Below the pieces are notes generated by a model, which worked only from the letters and a program-made list of their open reading frames with translations, searched no databases and was not told the DNA's origin. A DNA stretch of 40,084 nt from Roseomonas sp. (GTDB lineage: Bacteria > Pseudomonadota > Alphaproteobacteria > Acetobacterales > Acetobacteraceae), in contig JADCFQ010000046.1 of NCBI GenBank assembly GCA_020249435.1, forward strand, positions 1 to 40,084, in the 5' to 3' direction. This document shows, one piece after another, positions 8,142-15,441 of this stretch. Both the position numbers and the translations under genes were made by a program. Numbering within the stretch: the stretch's first letter is position 1; each line of letters begins with the position of its first letter.

Positions 8142-9908
8142 ATGCTCGTCATTTCGGAACAAGGCATTGGCCATATCATCGAAGCCTGGCTGAAGCGCTT
8201 CAATGCGGCGCTGACGGCGGGCGACAAGGCAGCGCTTGGCGCGCTGTTCCGCACCGATAGCCATTGGCGCGATATTGTGGCGCTGGGCCGGCGCATCCGG
8301 ACCGTGAGCGGGCAGGGGGCGCTGGTGGAAGCGCTGCTGGCCGCCGTGCAGGAAGCCGGTGCGCGCGATTTTGCGATTGATGAGGAACGCGCCGCGCCGC
8401 GCTTTGTGGAACGCGCCGGCGAAGACACGATTGAAGCCATTTTGCGGTTTGAGACGAAAATCGGTACCGGCGCGGCGCTGCTGCGGCTGAAACGCGCGGA
8501 AGCGTCAGGCGATGCACCGGTTGCTTGGGTGCTGACCACGGCGCTCGATAGCCTGCGCGGCTTTGATGTGGATACCATGCGTGAAGCGCGGGAAGAGCCG
8601 GCTTTTGAACGCGAATTCAACGGCCCGAATTGGCTCGATAAGCGGCGTGAGGCCGCGCGTTTTGAGGGGCGCGATCCGGCAGTGCTGATTGTGGGCGGCG
8701 GGCATGCCGGCATCACTGCCGCCGCCTGGCTTGGTGCGCTCAATATCGAATCCCTCATTGTGGATCGCATGGCGCGGGTCGGCGATAATTGGCGGCTGCG
8801 CTACCATGGCCTCAAGCTGCATAACCAGGTGCATAGCAATCACTTCCCGTTTCTGTCCTTCCCGAAGACCTGGCCGAAATACATCCCGAAGGACAAGATC
8901 GCCAATTGGCTCGAATCCTATGTCGAGACGATGGAGATCAATTTCTGGACCAAAACGAGCTTCGAAGGCGCCACCTATGACGCGGCGGCGAAGTGCTGGG
9001 TCGCGCGGCTGAAGCTGGCCGATGGCAGCGAACGCATCATGCGCCCGCGCCATATCATCATGGCCACCAGCGTGAGTGGCACGCCGAACCTGCCGGATAT
9101 CCCAACCCTTGATCGCTTCAAGGGGAAAGTTGTGCATTCTTCGGGCTTCAAGAATGGCGCGGAGTGGAAGGATAAGCCGGTATTCGTCTTTGGCACCGGC
9201 ACCAGCGCGCATGACATCACGCAGGATCTGCATGGCAATGGTGCGAAAGTAACGATGGTGCAGCGCAGCCCAACGCTGATCGTGAATGTGGAACCGAGCG
9301 CGCAGCTTTATGATGGCGTCTATTACGGCAAGGGGCCGACGCTGGAAGACCGCGATCTGATCAATGTGTCCTTCCCACTTTCAGTCATGAAACAGGCGCA
9401 TAAGATCCTGACCGACAAGACGCGCGAATTGGACAAGCCCTTGCTGGATGGGCTGGAGAAGATCGGCTTCCGGTTGGAATTCGGCGATAATGGCACGGGC
9501 TGGCCGCTGAAATATCGCTCTCGGGGTGGTGGCTATTACTTCAATGTCGGCTGTTCGGATTTGCTGGTGCGGCGTGAAGTGGGCCTGATCCAGTATCACG
9601 ACATCGCGGAATTCAACGCGACCGGTATGCGCATGAAGGATGGCCGCGAAGTGCCGGCGGCGCTGATGGTGCTGGCCACCGGCTATAAGGGCCAGGATCA
9701 TCTGGTGCGCGGCTTCTTTGGCGATGCGGTGGCGGATCGCGTCGGCAAGGTTTGGGGCTTTGATGAGGCTGATCAGGAGCTGCGCAATATGTGGATGGAA
9801 ACGCCGCAGCCGGGCCTGTGGTTCACCGGCGGTTCCTTCGCGCAATGCCGGATGTATTCCAAGTACCTGGCGATGCAGATCAAGGCGCGGGAAGAGGGTT
9901 TGGTATAG
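8142..9908 (+). CDS. FAD-dependent monooxygenase (FMO/BVMO-like) with N-terminal NTF2-like domain
   Basis: This is a 588-aa two-part protein. Residues 1 to about 150 look like an NTF2/SnoaL-type domain (EAWLKRFNAALTAGDKAALG, LFRTDSHWRDIVALG). The rest is a class B flavoprotein monooxygenase with FAD motif GGGHAG (185-190), then a second Rossmann motif GTGTSAHD (350-357) for NADPH. Between them, FKGKVVHSSGF (325-335) fits the FxGxxxHxxx(Y/W) fingerprint except that the last position is Phe. The C-terminal VLATGYKGQ motif is present. Similar fused proteins are usually annotated as NAD(P)/FAD-dependent oxidoreductases; substrate unknown. It faces the SDR gene, so the two may act on one small-molecule pathway, which is inference. 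A GAAGGCAG sequence precedes the ATG. Confidence 0.9.
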   Translation: MLVISEQGIGHIIEAWLKRFNAALTAGDKAALGALFRTDSHWRDIVALGRRIRTVSGQGALVEALLAAVQEAGARDFAIDEERAAPRFVERAGEDTIEAILRFETKIGTGAALLRLKRAEASGDAPVAWVLTTALDSLRGFDVDTMREAREEPAFEREFNGPNWLDKRREAARFEGRDPAVLIVGGGHAGITAAAWLGALNIESLIVDRMARVGDNWRLRYHGLKLHNQVHSNHFPFLSFPKTWPKYIPKDKIANWLESYVETMEINFWTKTSFEGATYDAAAKCWVARLKLADGSERIMRPRHIIMATSVSGTPNLPDIPTLDRFKGKVVHSSGFKNGAEWKDKPVFVFGTGTSAHDITQDLHGNGAKVTMVQRSPTLIVNVEPSAQLYDGVYYGKGPTLEDRDLINVSFPLSVMKQAHKILTDKTRELDKPLLDGLEKIGFRLEFGDNGTGWPLKYRSRGGGYYFNVGCSDLLVRREVGLIQYHDIAEFNATGMRMKDGREVPAALMVLATGYKGQDHLVRGFFGDAVADRVGKVWGFDEADQELRNMWMETPQPGLWFTGGSFAQCRMYSKYLAMQIKAREEGLV

Positions 9909-9949
9909 CTGAAACTCTGACATGTAGCGGATCATGCTCGGTCCGCCGA

Positions 9950-9970
9950 CCGCGCCATTGATTGGCGCGG
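9950..9970. terminator. GC-rich hairpin between convergent monooxygenase and vapC genes
   Basis: CCGCGCCA (9950-9957) and TGGCGCGG (9963-9970) form a perfect 8-bp stem with a five-base TTGAT loop in the 102-bp gap between two convergent genes. No U tract follows on either strand, so termination may be Rho-assisted. Confidence 0.45.
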
Positions 9971-10010
9971 AGCCTGATTCAATCCGGGTGTGTCATGGAT
10001 CGCGGGACGC

Positions 10011-10430
10011 TTAATCTGGCGTATTGCTGAAGGGGTTTCGCACCGTCACCCCGCGCCAGGTAAAGCCATCCTGCATGTCTTCGGAAAGCAGGAAGCGGCA
10101 GCCGGCCTGCGCTGCCGCGGCCAGCATCACGGAATCCCAAAAGCTGAGGCGATGGGTGGTTACCAATTCCATCGCCTCCACAATCACATCCGGTGTTGTC
10201 TCAATCATCGCAAAACTATCTGACCAGCCAAGCAAGGCACTGCGCACTTCGGCAGGCTCGCGCTTGGCCTTGCGCGTCAGCACAACAAACAATTCACCAA
10301 GCGCCTGAACGGGAAGCATCACTTCATGCTCCCCGAATTCCTGTAATATTTTCAGTGCAGCATCCTTGCGCGCTTGGCCATTCACGCCTTCGGCATAGGC
10401 AAGGATATTGGTGTCGAGTGCGACGCGCAT
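10011..10430 (-). CDS. vapC: PIN-domain toxin, VapC family
   Basis: This 139-aa PIN-domain ribonuclease is the likely toxin of a type II toxin-antitoxin pair. The acidic Mg-binding residues of the PIN fold are visible: D6 in ALDTNIL, E46 in ALGELFVV, D99 in LSFWDSVML, and E117/D118 in LLSEDMQDG. Length is normal. It starts one base after the antitoxin stop (TGA-A-ATG), so the two are cotranslated from the antitoxin promoter. VapC toxins usually cleave tRNA or rRNA; the target here cannot be read. A hairpin at 9950-9970 probably ends the operon. Confidence 0.92.
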   Translation of the reverse strand: MRVALDTNILAYAEGVNGQARKDAALKILQEFGEHEVMLPVQALGELFVVLTRKAKREPAEVRSALLGWSDSFAMIETTPDVIVEAMELVTTHRLSFWDSVMLAAAAQAGCRFLLSEDMQDGFTWRGVTVRNPFSNTPD

Positions 10431-10431
10431 T

Positions 10432-10674
10432 TCAGCGCTCGTATAATTCGTCGCGGCTCCAACGGCCTATATTCTGAACGGGCTGCGCTGCAAGGCGTGC
10501 CAACAAAGCCTCGCGCGCAGCCTTGCGGCCTGTTTTGGCGGCGCTGCAAGGCCCGATCTGGGCAACCTGCTCGCCATGGGATGTCACCACGAAACGCCGA
10601 CCTTCTTCGCGCACTTCGCGGAGCAGGCGGGAAAAGGCGCGGTTTGCCTCGGCGGCTGAGATCAGATGATCCAT
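10432..10674 (-). CDS. Phd/YefM-family antitoxin (VapB-type partner)
   Basis: This 80-aa protein opens MDHLISAAEANRAFSRLLRE and continues with a VTSHGEQVAQIGP strand. That is the Phd/YefM DNA-binding fold, which neutralises PIN toxins through a C-terminal tail. The C-terminal half (from about 48) is Arg-rich and presumably wraps the toxin. It precedes vapC by one base. The ATG lacks a Shine-Dalgarno sequence and lies six bases after a clear -10 element, suggesting a leaderless transcript. A palindrome between -35 and -10 fits autorepression. The family is confident; the exact symbol is not. Confidence 0.9.
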   Translation of the reverse strand: MDHLISAAEANRAFSRLLREVREEGRRFVVTSHGEQVAQIGPCSAAKTGRKAAREALLARLAAQPVQNIGRWSRDELYER

Positions 10675-10680
10675 GACACA

Positions 10681-10709
10681 AATATAGTGAATTGCACTAC
10701 TTTCTGCAA
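10681..10709 (-). promoter_or_regulatory. Promoter and overlapping operator of the toxin-antitoxin operon
   Basis: On the minus strand TTGCAG (10709-10704) and TATATT (10686-10681) are separated by exactly 17 bases and end six bases before the antitoxin ATG at 10674. The transcript should therefore begin at or very near the start codon. An inverted repeat, TAGTG (10685-10689) and CACTA (10695-10699) with a five-base centre, fills the spacer and -10, where a Phd-type antitoxin would bind to repress its own operon. Confidence 0.65.
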
Positions 10710-10718
10710 CCGATGCCG

Positions 10719-11879
10719 CTATCGGTCTGACGGGGCTCGGTCACCCGCGCCGCGCAGCGCCCACATAAGGCTCACCGCGAACCCAGCCAACAATAGCCAA
10801 AACACCGTCAGGGTCGCCCCCGCACCAAAGGCATCCATCGCAAATCCCGCCATTAGCGGCGGGATGCAAAAGCCGATATGTGCCACCAGAAAAACGCCCG
10901 CTGCCGCGCGGGCGCGATCGAGCCCCGCCTTTTCGGAAACGCCGGCCAGCCCGCCAATATACAAAAACCCATAGGCCGCGCTGCCGACCAGCGCCCCGCC
11001 CAGCAGCAGCGCGGGTAGTGCAGCATTCAGCGTGCCCCACATCACCAAACCCGCACCGAACACCAGCACTGGCAGGCCAAGCAATACCAAACGGCGCGCG
11101 GCAATTCGCGCCATCAGCTGCTGCACCAAAGCCCCCACCAGAATCATGAAACAGACCGCAAGTGGGCCCATGCGCGGATAGCCGGCCTCGGTCAGCGCGG
11201 TTGGTACGGCGGTGATCACCGTGCCCGTCACCGCCCAGGCGGCCAGCATGCTCAATGAAAGCGGCAGCGTGCCGCGCGGAAAACTCGGCATGCGGAGCCA
11301 CGCCACGCGCGCCGGGGTTTTGGTTTCGGGTAGGAAAAACACCAATGCAAAAATCGTCGCCAGCGCTGTCATGTGCAGCCAGAAGGTCAGCGGCGGTTCG
11401 CGGCCACCGAAGATTTCAATGGCGATCATGGTGGCGATGCCACCCGCCGCAAAACCACTCGCGCTGGCAAGCGTGGTGACTTGCGCGGCGCGGCGCCCAG
11501 CCTCAGGCCCCCCAGCCAATTCCGCTGCCCAGGCGGTGGCGCCACCGGCCAGCAAACCCACCGCCAGGCCCTGCATGCCGCGCGCGAAGGCGAGTGCGGC
11601 AAGCCCCGGCGCCGTGATCAGCGCGATCGTGCCGCAAATGGTCAGCGCCAGCGCGGCCAGAATGCAGGGCTTGCGTCCGATGCGGTCCGACATGCCGCCC
11701 AATAGGGGTGCTGAGATGATCGCACTCGCCGCATAGGCGATGAAGGCCGCGGAAAGCCCGCCCGCGCCCTGGCCATCCCGCGCCGCATAGGTGGTGAAAA
11801 GCGGCATGGCGAGGGTTGTCGAAAAGCCAATGGTGAAGACCGCCGCGCCAATCACCCAAATACCACGAGAACTTGCCAA
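10719..11879 (-). CDS. MFS transporter, 12 transmembrane segments
   Basis: This is a major facilitator superfamily permease of 386 aa. The loop 2-3 signature GGMSDRIGRKP follows the second helix, and about 12 hydrophobic segments span the protein. The frame is open up to 12269, but the extra N-terminal part is Arg/Ala-rich shadow of the divergent PBP gene. I place the start at TTG 11879 because AGGAG lies eight bases upstream and the protein then begins ASSRGIWVIGAAVFTIGFS, directly at helix 1. An ATG at 11975 is the alternative. Substrate unknown; sugar- or drug-efflux-like members are possible. It ends 44 bases upstream of the antitoxin start on the same strand. Confidence 0.85.
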   Translation of the reverse strand: MASSRGIWVIGAAVFTIGFSTTLAMPLFTTYAARDGQGAGGLSAAFIAYAASAIISAPLLGGMSDRIGRKPCILAALALTICGTIALITAPGLAALAFARGMQGLAVGLLAGGATAWAAELAGGPEAGRRAAQVTTLASASGFAAGGIATMIAIEIFGGREPPLTFWLHMTALATIFALVFFLPETKTPARVAWLRMPSFPRGTLPLSLSMLAAWAVTGTVITAVPTALTEAGYPRMGPLAVCFMILVGALVQQLMARIAARRLVLLGLPVLVFGAGLVMWGTLNAALPALLLGGALVGSAAYGFLYIGGLAGVSEKAGLDRARAAAGVFLVAHIGFCIPPLMAGFAMDAFGAGATLTVFWLLLAGFAVSLMWALRGAGDRAPSDR

Positions 11880-11973
11880 GCCTGGCGCTCCTGAAACTGC
11901 CCTGATGTTCCGGGCGTTGCGCTGCCCCGTCAATCGCTGTTTCGCGGTGACGCCCGGCGTGATATGCACGCGC

Positions 11974-13854
11974 ATGGCCCGAGCATCGGCCAAATCCTCA
12001 CAAGGTCGCGGCGCGCCCCCCCGCAGCCCGGCCAGAGAGGCTCTCGGCGCACGTCTTTCCGCCCCCCCCTCACGTCCTGCGGCGCGTCCGCGGCGGCGCT
12101 GGGGCCTGCTGCGCTTTGGTTTTCTTGCGATGATTTGGGGGTTGATCGCGGCTTCGCTTGTTTTGCTTGCCCTGGCTTGGGATTTGCCACGCCCTGAATC
12201 GGCACTTGCGACCACGCGCCGGCCTTCCACCACGTTGCTTGCTTCGGATGGCAAGCTGCTCGCCACCAATGGCGATCTCTATGGGGAAACGCTCAGGCTG
12301 CGCGATATGCCGGCGCATCTGCCGGCGGCTTTCATCGCCATCGAAGATCGGCGCTTTCGCGACCATTGGGGCATAGACCCGATCGGGTTGGCGCGTGCTG
12401 TCTATGCCAATTTCACTTCGGGCCGTGTGGTGCAGGGGGGGTCAACCCTCACGCAGCAATTGGCAAAAAACCTGTTTCTGACTCCAGAACGCAGCATGAA
12501 ACGCAAGGCGCAGGAAGCGATGCTCGCCTTTTGGTTGGAACAGCGCTTCAGCAAGGATGAATTGCTGGAGATTTATTTGAACCGCGTTTATCTTGGCGCC
12601 GGCACTTACGGCGTGGATGCGGCAGCGCGGCTTTATTTTGGTGTTTCGGCACGGCGGCTGACGCCAGGGCAGGCGGCGGTGCTGGGGGGGCTGCCGAAAT
12701 CGCCCTCGCGCCTCAATCCGCGCGTCAATGAGGGGGCAGCGCTCGCGCGCGCCTTGGAAGTGCTGACCGCCATGACCGAAACCGGCGTGCTGACGGCGAC
12801 CCAGGCCTTGCGGGCGGCTGAGGCCATAAGCTTCCCCCCTGCACCATCGCGCGATGCCGGCTGGTTCGCTGATTGGGTTCAGGAAGGCATGGTGGGGCGT
12901 GCGCCTGGCAATGCTGATCTGGTCTTGCGCAGCACGCTTGACCCGGTGCTGCAAGCCGCTGCCGAGGCGCGGATTGACGCGATCCTGGCCGGACCCGGCG
13001 CGCGGGCCGGGGTGCATCAGGGCGCGGTAGTGGCGCTGGATGCCGCAACCGGCGCGGTGCGCGCCATGGCGGGCGGCAAGGATTATCGGAACAGCCCCTT
13101 CAACCGCGCGACCCAGGCGCGGCGCCAGCCAGGTAGTGCCTTCAAGCCTTTAATCTTCATCGCGGCGCTGGAAGCGGGGCTTGGGCCGCAGGATATGGTT
13201 CTGGATACCGCGCTCAATCTTGGTGGCTGGTCGCCGAGCAATGGGCAATGGCGCGCACGCGGCGAAATCAGCCTGGAAGAGGCTTTGGCGCATAGTGTGA
13301 ATACCTCGGCCGTGCGGCTGATGCAGCGCGCGGGTGGGCATCGCAAAGTGGCGGAAGCGGCGCGGCGCGCGGGGCTGCATGGCCCTTTCCCGCGCGATGC
13401 GACAATTGCGCTTGGTACCGGCGAAGTCACGCTACTTGATCTGGTCGCGGCCTATGCGCCCTTCGCCAATGGCGGCTTGCGTGTGGAGCCCTTTGGTGTG
13501 GCGCAAGTGCAGGCCGAAGGCCGCCCCTGGCCCTTGCCGCGGCCCCAGCCCGAACGCGCCTTTGCGCCTGAGCATATGGAAGCGATGCGCAGCATGATGG
13601 CGGCGGTGGTGGCGCGCGGCACCGGTCGCGCGGCGGCGATCCCGGGCCGGAGCGTGATCGGCAAGACCGGCACCACCCAGGAATATCGCGACGCCTGGTT
13701 CATCGGCATCACCGGCGGGCTGGTAATGGGGGTTTGGCTTGGCAATGATGATGGCGTGCCCATGGATAATGTCGCGGGCGGCGGGCTGCCCGCGCGGCTA
13801 TTTCGCGAAATCCTGGAAAGCGCCAGCGGCGATAGGCCGACCTCTCCGCGTTAG
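11974..13854 (+). CDS. Class A penicillin-binding protein (transglycosylase/transpeptidase)
   Basis: This 626-aa bifunctional peptidoglycan synthase has an Arg/Pro-rich cytoplasmic tail (1-43) and one membrane helix (about 45-68). The GT51 glycosyltransferase domain has catalytic E124 in IAIEDRRFRDHWG and the GGSTLTQQLAKNLFL block (155-169). The transpeptidase domain carries S388-A-F-K391, S441-V-N443 and K564-T-G566. It is of the PBP1A/2D kind without an obvious large insert. The frame is open upstream to 11791, but ATG 11974 removes the region shared with the MFS gene; no strong ribosome site is seen, so the start is uncertain. Its ATG shares the palindromic CATG with an alternative MFS ATG on the other strand. 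Confidence 0.92.
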   Translation: MARASAKSSQGRGAPPRSPAREALGARLSAPPSRPAARPRRRWGLLRFGFLAMIWGLIAASLVLLALAWDLPRPESALATTRRPSTTLLASDGKLLATNGDLYGETLRLRDMPAHLPAAFIAIEDRRFRDHWGIDPIGLARAVYANFTSGRVVQGGSTLTQQLAKNLFLTPERSMKRKAQEAMLAFWLEQRFSKDELLEIYLNRVYLGAGTYGVDAAARLYFGVSARRLTPGQAAVLGGLPKSPSRLNPRVNEGAALARALEVLTAMTETGVLTATQALRAAEAISFPPAPSRDAGWFADWVQEGMVGRAPGNADLVLRSTLDPVLQAAAEARIDAILAGPGARAGVHQGAVVALDAATGAVRAMAGGKDYRNSPFNRATQARRQPGSAFKPLIFIAALEAGLGPQDMVLDTALNLGGWSPSNGQWRARGEISLEEALAHSVNTSAVRLMQRAGGHRKVAEAARRAGLHGPFPRDATIALGTGEVTLLDLVAAYAPFANGGLRVEPFGVAQVQAEGRPWPLPRPQPERAFAPEHMEAMRSMMAAVVARGTGRAAAIPGRSVIGKTGTTQEYRDAWFIGITGGLVMGVWLGNDDGVPMDNVAGGGLPARLFREILESASGDRPTSPR

Positions 13855-13882
13855 AAATGATTGCCCACCAGCCTTGCGCCGC

Positions 13883-13912
13883 GTGACTTGGCGGGGCTGA
13901 TCACTCTATGCT
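13883..13912 (+). promoter_or_regulatory. Possible promoter of the amidohydrolase gene
   Basis: GTGACT (13883-13888) and TATGCT (13907-13912) are separated by 18 bases, each matching four of six consensus positions. They lie 31 bases before ATG 13944, which has a GGGAGA ribosome site. Confidence 0.33.
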
Positions 13913-13943
13913 TGAGCGCTGAAGCCGCCGGGAGAATGCCGCC

Positions 13944-15377
13944 ATGCCAACAACGCTGATCCGCAAGGCTGACCTTATTGTCGCCTGGGATGCGAGTGAG
14001 AAATCGCATACCTATCTGCCCGATGCGGATATGGCCTTCACCGATGGCGTGCTGCGCTTTGTTGGCCGCCATTATGAAGGCCCGGCAGATGAGGTGATGG
14101 ATGGCAAGGGCCTGATGATCATGCCGGGCCTCGTGAATATCCATTCCCACCCATCAAGCGAGCCCATGAATAAGGGTTTCCTGGATGAGGTTGGCTCACC
14201 GGGGCTCTATAACTCATCGCTTTATGAATACATGCCGATCTTCCGTGCGGATGCCGAAGCGGTGCCGCATTGTGTGCGTGTAGCACTTTCCGAATTGCTG
14301 CTTTCGGGCGTGACCACGCTTGCTGATCTTTCCATGGCGCATCCGGGCTGGCTTGATCTGCTCGCCGAAGCGGGCATGCGGGTTTGTGTGGCGCCGATGT
14401 TCCGTTCTGCCCGCTGGTACACGAAGAATGGCCATGTGGTGGAATATGAATGGGATGAAAAAGCCGGCGAAAAAGCGATGGAAGAAGCGCTACGCCTGGT
14501 GGAGCGCGCCGAACAGCATGAATGCGGCCGGCTTTTCGGCATGGTGGTTCCGGCGCAGATTGATACCTGCTCCGCCGGGCTGTTGAAGGATAGCCGGGCG
14601 GAGGCCAATAAGCGCGGGCTTTCCTGGCAAGTGCATGCGGCGCAATCCGTGGTGGAATTCCACGAAATCACGCGCCGGCATGGCATGACGCCAATCGGCT
14701 GGTTGGATTCACTCGGGCTTCTGGGCGAACGCGCGATTATCGGGCATGGGATTTTCCTGGATGATCATCCCTCCACCCGCTGGCATACCGAAACCGATTT
14801 GAAGCGGTTGGCGGAGACCGGCACGACCGTTGCGCATTGCCCAACGGTTTTTGCGCGTCGCGGGATCGCCCTGCGTGATCTGGGGCGATATATGCGCAAT
14901 GGCGTGAATATGGGGATCGGCACGGATACCTATCCGCATAACATGCTGGATGAAATGCGCCTCGCCGCGCATATCGCGCGCACCCAGGCCAATTCACCGC
15001 GCACGCTGCGCACCACGGATCTGTTCAATGCCGCAACCATTGGCGGCGCGGTGGCGCTGGGTCGCGACGATATTGGCCGGCTTGCGGTGGGCTGCAAGGC
15101 GGATTTCTCCCTGGTGGATATCACGCACCCAATGATTCGCCCGGCCTATGACCCCATTCGCAGCCTGATCTATGCCGCCGGTGACCGCGCCTTGAAGGCC
15201 GTGTTCGTGGATGGCCGCAAGGTGGTGGAAAATGGTGAGGTGCTGACGATGGATTACCGCCAGGCGGCCGAGCATCTGCATGAAGCGCAGCAGCGCGTGA
15301 TTACCAAGGTGCCAAAGCAGGATTGGGCGCATCGCCAAGCTGAGCAAATCGCGCCGCCAACCTTTCATTGGTCTTGA
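13944..15377 (+). CDS. Amidohydrolase family protein (TrzA/AtzA-like deaminase/chlorohydrolase)
   Basis: This 477-aa cytosolic metal-dependent hydrolase has a TIM-barrel fold. The N-terminal composite beta domain leads into PGLVNIHSHP (H67, H69). Further ligands and catalytic residues are H231 (WQVHAAQ), H268 (IIGHGIF) and D328 (GIGTDTYPHN), with H298 (VAHCP). This is the mononuclear pattern of cytosine deaminase, guanine deaminase and triazine hydrolases. The usual C-terminal RLAVGCKADFSLVD motif is present. The substrate, probably an N-heterocycle or amidine, cannot be assigned. GGGAGA lies eight bases before the ATG. The next gene, 64 bases on, is a D-aminoacylase-type amidohydrolase, so the pair may serve nitrogen scavenging. 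Confidence 0.9.
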   Translation: MPTTLIRKADLIVAWDASEKSHTYLPDADMAFTDGVLRFVGRHYEGPADEVMDGKGLMIMPGLVNIHSHPSSEPMNKGFLDEVGSPGLYNSSLYEYMPIFRADAEAVPHCVRVALSELLLSGVTTLADLSMAHPGWLDLLAEAGMRVCVAPMFRSARWYTKNGHVVEYEWDEKAGEKAMEEALRLVERAEQHECGRLFGMVVPAQIDTCSAGLLKDSRAEANKRGLSWQVHAAQSVVEFHEITRRHGMTPIGWLDSLGLLGERAIIGHGIFLDDHPSTRWHTETDLKRLAETGTTVAHCPTVFARRGIALRDLGRYMRNGVNMGIGTDTYPHNMLDEMRLAAHIARTQANSPRTLRTTDLFNAATIGGAVALGRDDIGRLAVGCKADFSLVDITHPMIRPAYDPIRSLIYAAGDRALKAVFVDGRKVVENGEVLTMDYRQAAEHLHEAQQRVITKVPKQDWAHRQAEQIAPPTFHWS

Positions 15378-15441
15378 AACGCGGGCTGGCAGACGCTTCA
15401 ATCTTGAATAATATGCCCGTCAACAAACAGGAGGCTTGTCC

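Noticed and set aside
11880-12269. N-terminal extension of the MFS transporter
   Set aside because: Arg/Ala/Gly-rich, overlaps the PBP gene, and a ribosome site plus TTG at 11879 gives a normal helix-1 start.
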